Positions 15,327 to 22,938 of a DNA stretch of 23,339 nt are shown one piece after another; positions within the stretch are counted from its first letter, which is position 1, and the number at the start of each line of letters is the position of its first letter. Where the stretch lies: the IMG/VR virus record IMGVR_UViG_3300027782_003235, positions 1 to 23,339 of that record. One strand, written 5' to 3'. Both the position numbers and the translations under genes were made by a program. The stretch comes from a virus. Below the pieces are notes generated by a model. The model was not told the DNA's origin and did not search any database. It worked only from the letters and a program-made list of their open reading frames with translations.

Positions 15327-15565
15327 TATTCTACTATTGATGATGGTTTATCTCTTAATTCCAAAGGTAGTAACTCTTGCAATGCTTTACCACATTGAGT
15401 ACAAAGATACATTTCAACTGGAATGATTGAATCTTGTGCTTGACCTGTTACTAATCTTGATAATTTTTTGAATCTAAATCCTGGCATAAACACTTTGTTG
15501 CCACATTCGCAATCCATATCTCTTGCATCATTTATATTGATGCCCATTGGTAATCCTTGTTGCAT
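15326..15565 (-). CDS. Small zinc-binding protein of T4-like phages
   Basis: The 79-aa protein has a split zinc-ribbon: C19-x-C21 in DMDCECGNKVF and C55-x2-C58 in YLCTQCGKAL, with a basic segment RFKKLSRL between them. Proteins with this DxxCECG...F-x-P-x-F-x-F-K-K layout are known to me from T4-like phages as uncharacterised, so no function is assigned. It lies between the two clamp-loader subunit genes with TAATG overlaps on both sides (15565 and 15326), so it must be translated with them. A role in binding nucleic acid or the replisome is plausible from the zinc-ribbon and its position, but is inference. Confidence 0.75.
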   Translation of the reverse strand: MQQGLPMGININDARDMDCECGNKVFMPGFRFKKLSRLVTGQAQDSIIPVEMYLCTQCGKALQELLPLELRDKPSSIVE

Positions 15566-16512
15566 TACTTTATAATGTTTAAAATTTGAATAATTGTACT
15601 CATAAATATTATTTCTTTATCTACGACTAATGCATCTTTAGATATACCTTCTGCTATAGTTAGGATTACATTTGCCGTATTACCTGATGCGTATTCATCT
15701 ACTTTATCATATAACATAGAATACATTTCAGAATAATCATTTAATCTATTATCAGCAATTGCTTGTCTGATATTCATAAACATATTACGTTTGTCATCAT
15801 TTGCTTTTAACAAATCTACCAATTTAGTTTGGAAGTTAGATTCCACCATAATTTGATGGTCTACTTTTAATTCTCCTTTTGCAGATTGTAATTGGCAAGT
15901 ATTTAAGATTCTACGAATATCTGGATAATATGAACTGATAATATCAGCTACATTTTTTAAATCGTATTTAATTTTTTCTGTATCCAAAATCTTAGTAACC
16001 TGAATTGCTACATCTTTTTTAGTTGGAGGTGTAATTGCAAATGATTGGCATCTACTTTGAATTGGGTCAATAATTTTTTCAATATAATTACAAGTCAAAA
16101 TAAAACGACAATGTTTACTAAATGTTTCCATCAAATTTCTCAAAATTGCTTGAGCGTTTGGAGTCATATAATCAAACTCATCTAAAATGATTATTTTAAA
16201 ACCTGCAAATCCAACTGATGATGCAAAGTTCTTCACTTTATTACGAACCGTATCCACATTGTTTTCATCCGATGCATTGATAATCATAAAATCACATTTG
16301 ATTGTGTTTACGATTAATTTAGCAAGTGTGGTCTTACCCGTACCTGCTTTACCATAAAGTAATAAATGCGGAATATCGTTGTTATCCAAATATTGTTGGA
16401 TAGTTTCTTTTACGGTTTCATTGCCAACATATTCGGCAAGAGTAGTCGGACGATATCGTTCTACCCATAAACTATGCTCTTTTTTATTAATGTTATTTGC
16501 GAAAAAACTCAT
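15565..16512 (-). CDS. 44: Clamp-loader AAA+ ATPase, T4 gp44-like
   Basis: The 315-aa protein is an RFC/gp44-type AAA+ clamp-loader subunit that uses ATP to open the sliding clamp and place it on primed DNA. It has WVERYRPTTLAEYVGN (16-31), the usual RFC-box start, and Walker A GKAGTGKTT (54-62). Walker B is IIILDEFD (107-114, a DE-x-D box), sensor 1 is LTCN (139-142), and the arginine-finger SRC motif is at 153-155. A sensor-2 region lies in DIRRILNTCQ. The length is close to T4 gp44 (319 aa). It follows the dUTPase gene by 6 bp, with an A-rich leader and no Shine-Dalgarno sequence, and is TAATG-coupled to the zinc-protein gene. Confidence 0.94.
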   Translation of the reverse strand: MSFFANNINKKEHSLWVERYRPTTLAEYVGNETVKETIQQYLDNNDIPHLLLYGKAGTGKTTLAKLIVNTIKCDFMIINASDENNVDTVRNKVKNFASSVGFAGFKIIILDEFDYMTPNAQAILRNLMETFSKHCRFILTCNYIEKIIDPIQSRCQSFAITPPTKKDVAIQVTKILDTEKIKYDLKNVADIISSYYPDIRRILNTCQLQSAKGELKVDHQIMVESNFQTKLVDLLKANDDKRNMFMNIRQAIADNRLNDYSEMYSMLYDKVDEYASGNTANVILTIAEGISKDALVVDKEIIFMSTIIQILNIIK

Positions 16513-16518
16513 CTTTTT

Positions 16519-16944
16519 TTATTTACCTGTTGAACCGTATCCACCTTTACCTCTACTACTTTCACTCAATTCATCTACCACCTCCAATTGAATTACAGGA
16601 TGCGGAACTATGATGATTTGGCAAACTCTATCTCCTACATTATATGCAATAGAATCCAATCCATTTAACTTATTAAAAGTTGCTTGCAATTCGCCTCTAT
16701 ATCCCGCATCAATAACACCAACTGAATTACTTAGTATTAATTCGGTGTTTCGTATTGATGAGCGAGGAAATACCAAACCAACCATGCCTTCTGGTATTTC
16801 CATCGCTATACCTAAACCATATGTTATTTGAAATGTGGTGTTTGATATAATTTTAGTTGCTACTAAATCTAATCCTGCATCATTTTCTTTTGCATACTTT
16901 GGTTTAACTGAATTTTCATCTAACAATTTAATCTTTACTTTCAT
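16519..16944 (-). CDS. dut: dUTPase
   Basis: The 141-aa protein is a trimeric-type dUTP diphosphatase, which turns dUTP into dUMP and pyrophosphate, keeping uracil out of phage DNA and supplying dTMP synthesis. All five family motifs are present: AGLDLVA (23-29), PRSS (60-63), GVIDAGYRGE (76-85), GDRVCQI (104-110) and RGKGGYGSTG (131-140). The frame stays open upstream to an ATG at 17145, but the extra 67 residues lie inside the neighbouring 104-aa gene in another frame. The family starts at MKVKIKLL, so I place the start at 16944. This leaves a 17-bp overlap with the preceding gene. A clamp-loader gene follows after 6 bp. Confidence 0.95.
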   Translation of the reverse strand: MKVKIKLLDENSVKPKYAKENDAGLDLVATKIISNTTFQITYGLGIAMEIPEGMVGLVFPRSSIRNTELILSNSVGVIDAGYRGELQATFNKLNGLDSIAYNVGDRVCQIIIVPHPVIQLEVVDELSESSRGKGGYGSTGK

Positions 16945-17242
16945 TTTGTTCTGCTCTTGCTTGTTTACTTTCTTCTGAAATTGGTCTTGGGAATATTCTA
17001 AATGCCATTCCATTGTGTGTAAACGATAAACCTTCGGTTTCAACTGGTTGAATTTGTAAAACCAATGGCGCAGGTTCATCTCCTTCACTTGAGTATGCAA
17101 ATACCACAGGTTCGTTGTTAAAAAATTGAAAACACCATTCTGCATCTACGATTGGTTGTACTTCTGATGTACTTACTTCATTTGTTTGATTGAAGTCTTG
17201 CTCCACTTCTTCTTGTGGAAATAATTCTAATTGTTCTGTCAT
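16928..17242 (-). CDS. Hypothetical 104-aa protein with QLELF clamp-binding-like motif
   Basis: I do not recognise a named family. The 104-aa protein is acidic at its N-terminus (EQLELFPQEEVEQDF) and has a probable small beta domain from about 30 to 90, with AEWCFQFFNNEPVVFAYSS (34-52) and GLSFTHNGMAFRIFP (71-85). The C-terminus is a charged helix. Residues 4-8 read QLELF, which fits the bacterial beta-clamp-binding consensus QL(S/D)LF. The gene is the next one after the clamp gene and just before dUTPase, so a clamp-binding role is suggested by both motif and position but is not shown. The leader is A-rich without a Shine-Dalgarno sequence. It starts after a 37-bp gap. Confidence 0.7.
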   Translation of the reverse strand: MTEQLELFPQEEVEQDFNQTNEVSTSEVQPIVDAEWCFQFFNNEPVVFAYSSEGDEPAPLVLQIQPVETEGLSFTHNGMAFRIFPRPISEESKQARAEQNESKD

Positions 17243-17279
17243 TTTTTTGTTAATTTGAAATTTCTACTAAATAAAAATA

Positions 17280-17993
17280 TTAATTACTTATCTCAACAAG
17301 ATAATATTTACATACAAAATCATCAATTTGGAATTCAACATGTGATAATCCATCTACTGATACTTTTAATTTTGCATTTGTTGCTTCTTTGTTTGCTGTC
17401 AAAATCTCTTTTAAATACTTTGCTGAAAAAGAAATTGGTTTAATTGTTTCAGAGTATCCTTTAATTACGGTAAAGGTAACTCTATTTGTAGAGATAGAAG
17501 AATAACCAATTGCCATCTTTAAATCACCACCTTCACTAAATACAGTAAATGTATCTATATCGGATAATGCACCTTTTGCTTTGATAAACTTATCAATCAT
17601 ATTTGATGCCATATCAATTGAAATACCAAATTCAGGCAATTGCTTTAAATCTGGAACCGGCGGAATAACTCCCAAATCTGCTAACTGATATGATGTTTCA
17701 GTTTCATCGGAAAATAATTTTAAAGATACTGCTCTATCGCCTACAATATCAACTTTTAATGATAAATCATTATCTAAAATACCAATCATATTTTTTAATA
17801 AAGATGTAGTATATACACCAATTCCAAATGGAGTAGATGTATAAGCGTTATACTCAACTTCACCCAATAACGTTTTATCATCGGAAATAAATCTTACTGA
17901 TAATTTGCTACCTTCAGCGTTCCACGCTACTGATTCAATTAATCCACCCAATGAATACTTTTGAATGAATTTTAATAAATTGTTTTTGTTCAT
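17280..17993 (-). CDS. 45: Sliding clamp, T4 gp45-like
   Basis: The 237-aa protein is close in length to the T4 sliding clamp (228 aa) and has its two-domain, beta-rich look. MNKNNLLKFIQKYSLGGLIESVAW is the start, and FISDDKTLLGEVEYN is a first-domain strand pair. An interdomain region follows around ADLGVIPPVPDLKQLPEF (125-142), with repeating strand segments in the second half and a C-terminal FVCKYYLVE strand. The clamp rings DNA and tethers polymerase; in T4 it also activates late transcription. It lies just downstream of the polymerase gene and upstream of the clamp loader, the T4-type neighbourhood. The 46-bp gap before it contains a good Bacteroidetes-type promoter, so it may be transcribed separately from the polymerase. 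Confidence 0.9.
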   Translation of the reverse strand: MNKNNLLKFIQKYSLGGLIESVAWNAEGSKLSVRFISDDKTLLGEVEYNAYTSTPFGIGVYTTSLLKNMIGILDNDLSLKVDIVGDRAVSLKLFSDETETSYQLADLGVIPPVPDLKQLPEFGISIDMASNMIDKFIKAKGALSDIDTFTVFSEGGDLKMAIGYSSISTNRVTFTVIKGYSETIKPISFSAKYLKEILTANKEATNAKLKVSVDGLSHVEFQIDDFVCKYYLVEISN

Positions 17994-18020
17994 GTTTTAA
18001 TTTTTAATTATTATGTTTTA

Positions 18021-18051
18021 CAAATATACGAAAAATTTTTTAAAAAGCAAA
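18021..18051 (-). promoter_or_regulatory. Bacteroidetes-type promoter before the clamp gene
   Basis: On the minus strand, TTTG (complement of 18048-18051) is followed after 19 bases by TATATTTG (complement of 18021-18028). This fits the -33 TTTG and -7 TAnnTTTG elements used by Bacteroidetes sigma factors. The -7 box is in the intergenic gap, about 27 bases upstream of the clamp ATG, while the -33 box lies in the last codons of the polymerase gene. The start site would leave an A-rich leader of roughly 20 bases. Similar but weaker boxes occur inside genes, so the location in the widest gap is the main support. Confidence 0.55.
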
Positions 18052-20595
18052 GAATTTCTTTGCCGTTTTTGTATCTTCTGTCACTTTTTCCCATTTTAGG
18101 GCGTTATAGAAATCATCTACTTTATTTTCTAATTCAGCTTTGTAAATCATATCTCTATCAATATATTGTTCTACAAAGTCTATAATCTCTTTTGGGTCAT
18201 TATAATCCTTAAATGCCACCGTATCTAATCCTAATGGATTTGTTTTAAGATATACCCATTTAACTTTATCACCATCTCTTATTGGTTCGTGTTTATATGG
18301 ACAATTAAAGAATTTTAATAATCTATTATATGATATTCCCGCTTTAACGTGCGCAGGTGTTCCTTTTTCAAAGTTTGCTACCGAATCACCGGTTCTCCAA
18401 CTACCATTATCATATTTACTCAACTCTTTGATTGCTCCACCTTTAGCTATTTTATTAACTGGCAAATTAATCATATTCTTTTTAAATTCTAATAACTTAC
18501 CATCAACGTAATCATTATCCTTGCCCATCAAAATATCCTTTAACATACCGGACATTTGCTCCTGAAATGCTTTTGGAAACGATGAACGAACTACATCCAA
18601 TCCCTTAACATCTAACTTATCACAAGGAATACCATTCTTCAAAATCATCCATTGTGCATATCGTTTTTTTGCTACCCAAAATCCTGCTTTACTGATATAT
18701 TCTTTTTTGATTTCAAATCTATGTTTATCTTTTGGAATAAAGAAAAACCTTTCTGCCAACATATCATAGAATGAATTTAAGAATGTTTGAGTTTCGGTTG
18801 CAATGGTATCTACTTCAATTGCCATTCGTTTTTCATCAAACTCTTTGTATTGGGGATATCTATGTTTTACCAAAGGTTCTGCCATCATATAAATAGAATC
18901 GGTATCTATGTATACGTTGTAATCTTCTTTAGTTCCTAATTCTTTCCAATATTTGATGTTTGCCATCTCTGCCGTTTTCTTAATAACAGTTTGACCCGTA
19001 ATCGTAACTGCCTCTGCATTATCAATATCGTAAAACCGAAAGGCAGGAAGACCAAGAACACCATACATAGAATTAAGAAGAATCTTCTGAACCAACTGCC
19101 TTTTAGCATAAAATTCATATTTCTCCGTATCACCCGCTTCACCATATTTTTTTTCTAATTTTCTAAATTCTACACGTTTATCAAACCAATTATTAAGAAT
19201 ATCTGCAATTAGACCTGGTTTATCTTGTGTATACAGTACTCCGTTTGCAGCAACACCCAAATTACTATCTTTAATAACTTCCTTTAGTTCCTGAGTAGTA
19301 TATGAGTATTCATCACCATCCTTACCTACTAGTTTATATGTCGTATCTAATCCTTTAATATTAGCTTCTGCATCCCAATTTTCAATCTTACCAACTTTTG
19401 TTTCAGGACTAATATTAAGAGTCATAATAATTGATGGATATAGAGATGTTAAGTCCAAGTCATAAATCCAATCATACTTACCAACAATAGGTTCTTTTAC
19501 ATAAGCTCCAATAAACTTCTCTTGATTATTATCTTTTAAAGCTTTCATTCTTTCCTTTCTATCCTTTGGTTTGTTAGTTGCAATCAATCCTTTGGTTTTA
19601 AGATATCCCAAACAAGCACCCTCTAACCATTTTGATGAATATATGTAATCTTCATATGGAACAAATCCAGCGTGACAAACGGCTCTACATAATTCAATAA
19701 ATTGTAATTTTTCATCCATTGCTACTACCAACTCCACATCGGTAATGTTATATTCAATGAATTTTTCCAAGTCAGTTTCAAACAAATCATCCAAACTTCC
19801 TTCGTATTCAATCTTACCTCTACCTAATTCTTTAGTTGCAATGTAATTCAATGTATACGATGCTTCCAACGTATATGTGTAGGTTTTGTATAGATTAATA
19901 TAATCCAAAATACTTACACCACCAAAACTAAACTTCTCTCTATATGGTGACCAGAATGCTTCTCCAATACAGGATAATCGTTTAGCATGCCCTTCTCCGC
20001 AAACATTTCTGATACGATTATAAAGATATGGAATATCAAAGAAATCTATATTCCAACCTGTTAAAATTGTTGGTCCAATTTGTTGGTAATAGTTAAGAAA
20101 TGCAAGTAGGAGGTTTTTCTCATTATCAAAAATATGAACATTAACTTTCCTACCATCCTTATCAAAGTTTTTGGCATTGTTTTTTACTTTTCTTTCTTTA
20201 TCTAATACAAATACATCATAATTCTTTGTAATAGAATCATGCGATGCAATTGCTGTAATTTCATTTTGAGCTTCTCGTGTTGATGGTAGACCTGTAATCA
20301 TTTCCACCTCAATATCAAATGTTAATACAACGTGTCCATTTGATGGTAAATCCGTATTGTAAATATCAACTAACATTCTAGTTGTTTCAGGTACATCCGA
20401 TTCAAATAAATCATCTGCCTCATCTTTTTCCCATTTTGAAATACGAGTCAATTTATCTCCATAAATAGATTGATGTTGCCCATATGGGTCTTTCTTATAC
20501 GCATACTTTCGGTATGGCATTGTGGAATATCCATTGGTATCATCCCACAGATGAATTAAATTTTTTGCTCTTTGATAGTATATATTTTTGTACAT
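18040..20595 (-). CDS. 43: Family B DNA polymerase, T4 gp43-like
   Basis: The 851-aa protein is a replicative family B polymerase with 3'-5' exonuclease (T4 gp43 is 898 aa). Exo I is FDIEVE (93-98), Exo II GWNIDFFDIPYLYNR (180-194) and Exo III YNITDVEL (282-289). Polymerase motif A is DLTSLYPS (381-388), motif B KRQLVQKILLNSMYG (498-512) and motif C YIDTDS (562-567). All catalytic aspartates and the exonuclease D94 and E96 are intact. The protein ends TAKKFFAF, an aromatic tail like the C-terminal clamp-binding peptides of phage and archaeal polymerases. The start at 20595 is preceded by AGGGAG seven bases upstream, one of very few Shine-Dalgarno-like sites here, which may support strong translation. 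It follows the DruA-like gene by 3 bp. Confidence 0.96.
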   Translation of the reverse strand: MYKNIYYQRAKNLIHLWDDTNGYSTMPYRKYAYKKDPYGQHQSIYGDKLTRISKWEKDEADDLFESDVPETTRMLVDIYNTDLPSNGHVVLTFDIEVEMITGLPSTREAQNEITAIASHDSITKNYDVFVLDKERKVKNNAKNFDKDGRKVNVHIFDNEKNLLLAFLNYYQQIGPTILTGWNIDFFDIPYLYNRIRNVCGEGHAKRLSCIGEAFWSPYREKFSFGGVSILDYINLYKTYTYTLEASYTLNYIATKELGRGKIEYEGSLDDLFETDLEKFIEYNITDVELVVAMDEKLQFIELCRAVCHAGFVPYEDYIYSSKWLEGACLGYLKTKGLIATNKPKDRKERMKALKDNNQEKFIGAYVKEPIVGKYDWIYDLDLTSLYPSIIMTLNISPETKVGKIENWDAEANIKGLDTTYKLVGKDGDEYSYTTQELKEVIKDSNLGVAANGVLYTQDKPGLIADILNNWFDKRVEFRKLEKKYGEAGDTEKYEFYAKRQLVQKILLNSMYGVLGLPAFRFYDIDNAEAVTITGQTVIKKTAEMANIKYWKELGTKEDYNVYIDTDSIYMMAEPLVKHRYPQYKEFDEKRMAIEVDTIATETQTFLNSFYDMLAERFFFIPKDKHRFEIKKEYISKAGFWVAKKRYAQWMILKNGIPCDKLDVKGLDVVRSSFPKAFQEQMSGMLKDILMGKDNDYVDGKLLEFKKNMINLPVNKIAKGGAIKELSKYDNGSWRTGDSVANFEKGTPAHVKAGISYNRLLKFFNCPYKHEPIRDGDKVKWVYLKTNPLGLDTVAFKDYNDPKEIIDFVEQYIDRDMIYKAELENKVDDFYNALKWEKVTEDTKTAKKFFAF

Positions 20596-20598
20596 TTA

Positions 20599-21825
20599 TT
20601 ATCTCCCTACTTCTTTTAAATAATTATCTTTCATTTGTTCCCATGTCATTCCTATTGCATTTACATAAAATAGAACTTCGGGTTTAATCCTCCCATCATT
20701 GTATAATGTGGTATATCGTTTAATTGCTTTATCTTTCCACCATTTAATAGTATAATCATTTCCATCAGCGAATTTCTTTTTAAGAACTAAATCCTTCTCT
20801 TCTATTTTAGAACAAAGGAACTCATTACCATTATCATACATTTGTGCAAAATACACTCCTCTTTGGAATCCGTGGTCATAGGCATTACCTTTGATACCCA
20901 ATTCTTTAAAGATTGCCTGAATAATCTTTTGTTTAATTCCACTTACAGGCCCGTTTCTATCGTAACCCATATTAGCACCATTTCTTTCTCTCTCATCCAT
21001 AATGTGCATCTTATACCAATCAGCACGATTTTCTTTCAACCATTGATGCCACGGGTCATAAACCTTATCATCTGGCTTTGTAGAAATCTTACCTTTAGAT
21101 TCTCCCAATGTTTTGAAATGTGGAATACCATTATATTGAGAATGTACACCATATAACGATGTAGTTCCAACTCCAACTAATGGATTATCATATTTCTTTT
21201 TCCAATAATCTCTAATTTCAGGGCAGGTTGCCAATGCTGCAATTAATTTACCACCTAAGAAATTATATCCAAATGGTTGAGTTGATACAATAGTAGTTGC
21301 AATTGTAGTACAATTTAATTTACCATTCTTAAATTTATCTTCCTTTTGCCACCCAATGTAATTATCTCTAACACCTAATGATGTAATATCAGAACCTAAG
21401 CAAATTTGTCCTAATATTTTACCAGTAACTCTATCCTTTACATAACATTTTACATTACGACCTGGATTCGCCTGAAACTCCATTGTATGGATTAATCTAC
21501 GAATTTCAGTCCATCGTGTGGATTCTTTTGCATTATCATCCACAATATCAACATAAGGTTCTATTGCTTGAATTTCAGCAATAGTTAATTCCTTATTCAT
21601 TATATCCGTAGGTTTCCATAATGAATCATAATGAGATTGTAATACAGGTAATTTTTTCATATTACCAATTAAATCTTCATTCCACTCCATCCATTTTTTG
21701 TAAAGAGTTTGCTCTTCAACTGACATTGTTCGTAAATAATCCAAGTTCTCAATGAACTTTTTTTTCATTACATCATAATCAAATACTTCTGTGTTGGTTT
21801 CTTCACCACTATCCCAAAATTTCAT
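20599..21825 (-). CDS. DruA-like (DUF4338) protein
   Basis: The 408-aa protein matches the conserved core of DUF4338, the family of DruA from the Druantia anti-phage system. Visible segments are PGRNVKCYVKD (121-131), GKILGQICLGSD (135-146), VRDNYIGWQ (152-160, the RD-x-x-IGW hallmark), a following FGYNFLGGKLIAAL block (185-198), RDYWKKKYDNPLVGVGTTS (205-223) and YNGIPHFKTLGESKGK (231-246). A helical N-terminal region (1-105) and a C-terminal extension (250-408) flank it. The molecular role of the family is not known to me. It sits one base after a glycosyltransferase gene and 3 bp before the polymerase gene, so a part in phage DNA metabolism is more likely than defence. No partner resembling DruB-E is present in the window. 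Confidence 0.65.
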   Translation of the reverse strand: MKFWDSGEETNTEVFDYDVMKKKFIENLDYLRTMSVEEQTLYKKWMEWNEDLIGNMKKLPVLQSHYDSLWKPTDIMNKELTIAEIQAIEPYVDIVDDNAKESTRWTEIRRLIHTMEFQANPGRNVKCYVKDRVTGKILGQICLGSDITSLGVRDNYIGWQKEDKFKNGKLNCTTIATTIVSTQPFGYNFLGGKLIAALATCPEIRDYWKKKYDNPLVGVGTTSLYGVHSQYNGIPHFKTLGESKGKISTKPDDKVYDPWHQWLKENRADWYKMHIMDERERNGANMGYDRNGPVSGIKQKIIQAIFKELGIKGNAYDHGFQRGVYFAQMYDNGNEFLCSKIEEKDLVLKKKFADGNDYTIKWWKDKAIKRYTTLYNDGRIKPEVLFYVNAIGMTWEQMKDNYLKEVGR

Positions 21826-21826
21826 A

Positions 21827-22930
21827 CTATATAATTTTCCAATTTTTTAAACTATGTTTCCAATATAACTTCTCAGCTATTACCTTTGTATTAGGTCTTT
21901 CTATTTTACCATCCAAATAATCAACTAGCATTTTTACAAATTCTTTTTTACCACTATAAAGTAAAGGATAATCTTCACCAACCATTTCTTCATAACATAA
22001 ACCTTTAGGTAAAATATATGGTACATTCATACTTAATCCATCGGTTGTACTCATACTCCATGCTGAATATTTTGTGAAACACCCAACACCTATATCCGCA
22101 CTACCCACATTATTTTTATAATGTTCTCTATTGGGATGTCGTATTGATTCTGTATATGGTTTTGAAACACTAGCTATTGATGTAAGAACTTTAAAATCTT
22201 GCCTTTGTTCCCACAATTTATCCATCTCTTCAAAGAACCAATCAGCGCCAGTATACCCATCTGCTCTATGATTAAATAAAATTGTTTTTGGTTTTACCAC
22301 ACCTTCTACCCATTCATCGCATCCTAAATACCAAGGCTGAATGATTGTATCTAATTTTTCCAATTGTTCTTTATTCAGAAACTCACTTGCTCTTTTTAAA
22401 ACTAAATTTTTAACCCATTTTGAGTTTACTCCACATACACTCATTTTTAACATACCTTGTACATTTGCCCAAAAAGAATTGTGATTATATGCACCATTTT
22501 CAGGAATTTCCCACCAATGGCAATATCCTAAAACAGGTTGAGTAACTGTGTTGTATCTTCTAATGATTAATAATTGATTAGTCCATTCCGGCAAATGTGA
22601 CCAAATGATATCAATCCCTTCTTCTGAAAATATCTTTTTAAATGCAGATTGGGGAAATTGAATTCTCATCAATGGTGGAAATGTGCTAATATTCCCCATA
22701 TTAATAAGTTTTACATTTTTATATTTCATAAAATCCGTTGGCATATTACCATTTGGATATGGAATTATAAATTGTAAATTATTGTAATCGGTATTATCCA
22801 AAAATGATTTCATAACTAACACAAACGAATCTGCGTTTATATTTTTACCTTCACCAAAATGAGTGTAGTTTGGTACTACCAATACCTTCTTATGAAAATT
22901 ACCTATTTCTGATTCCCAAAATTTATTCAT
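21827..22930 (-). CDS. GT-B-like glycosyltransferase beside the polymerase genes
   Basis: The 367-aa protein has the outline of a GT-B glycosyltransferase. The N-terminal Rossmann-like domain starts KKVLVVPNYTHFGEG (14-28) with later strands LQFIIPYP and IDIIWSHLPEW. A middle segment, MSVCGVNSKWVKN (163-175), matches the usual V-x-S-x-W interdomain stretch. The C-terminal domain has ILFNHRADGYTGADWF (217-232) with a likely donor-binding histidine/arginine, and MSTTDGLSMNVPYILP (293-308), an acidic-glycine donor site. It is separated from the main glycosyltransferase block by the replication genes, lying one base upstream of the DruA-like gene. That position makes glycosylation of phage DNA worth considering, but no DNA-base modification gene is visible, and a protein or polymer acceptor is equally possible. 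Confidence 0.65.
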   Translation of the reverse strand: MNKFWESEIGNFHKKVLVVPNYTHFGEGKNINADSFVLVMKSFLDNTDYNNLQFIIPYPNGNMPTDFMKYKNVKLINMGNISTFPPLMRIQFPQSAFKKIFSEEGIDIIWSHLPEWTNQLLIIRRYNTVTQPVLGYCHWWEIPENGAYNHNSFWANVQGMLKMSVCGVNSKWVKNLVLKRASEFLNKEQLEKLDTIIQPWYLGCDEWVEGVVKPKTILFNHRADGYTGADWFFEEMDKLWEQRQDFKVLTSIASVSKPYTESIRHPNREHYKNNVGSADIGVGCFTKYSAWSMSTTDGLSMNVPYILPKGLCYEEMVGEDYPLLYSGKKEFVKMLVDYLDGKIERPNTKVIAEKLYWKHSLKNWKII

Positions 22931-22938
22931 AATTATTA

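Noticed and set aside
16519-17145. A 208-aa version of the dUTPase gene starting at 17145.
   Set aside because: The extra 67 residues lack family similarity and lie within the 104-aa gene in another frame; the dUTPase family begins at the ATG at 16944.
17243-17279. The gap after the clamp gene as a terminator, because of the palindrome GAAATTTC.
   Set aside because: The stem would be only four A/T-rich pairs without a proper loop or T-tract in the transcript.
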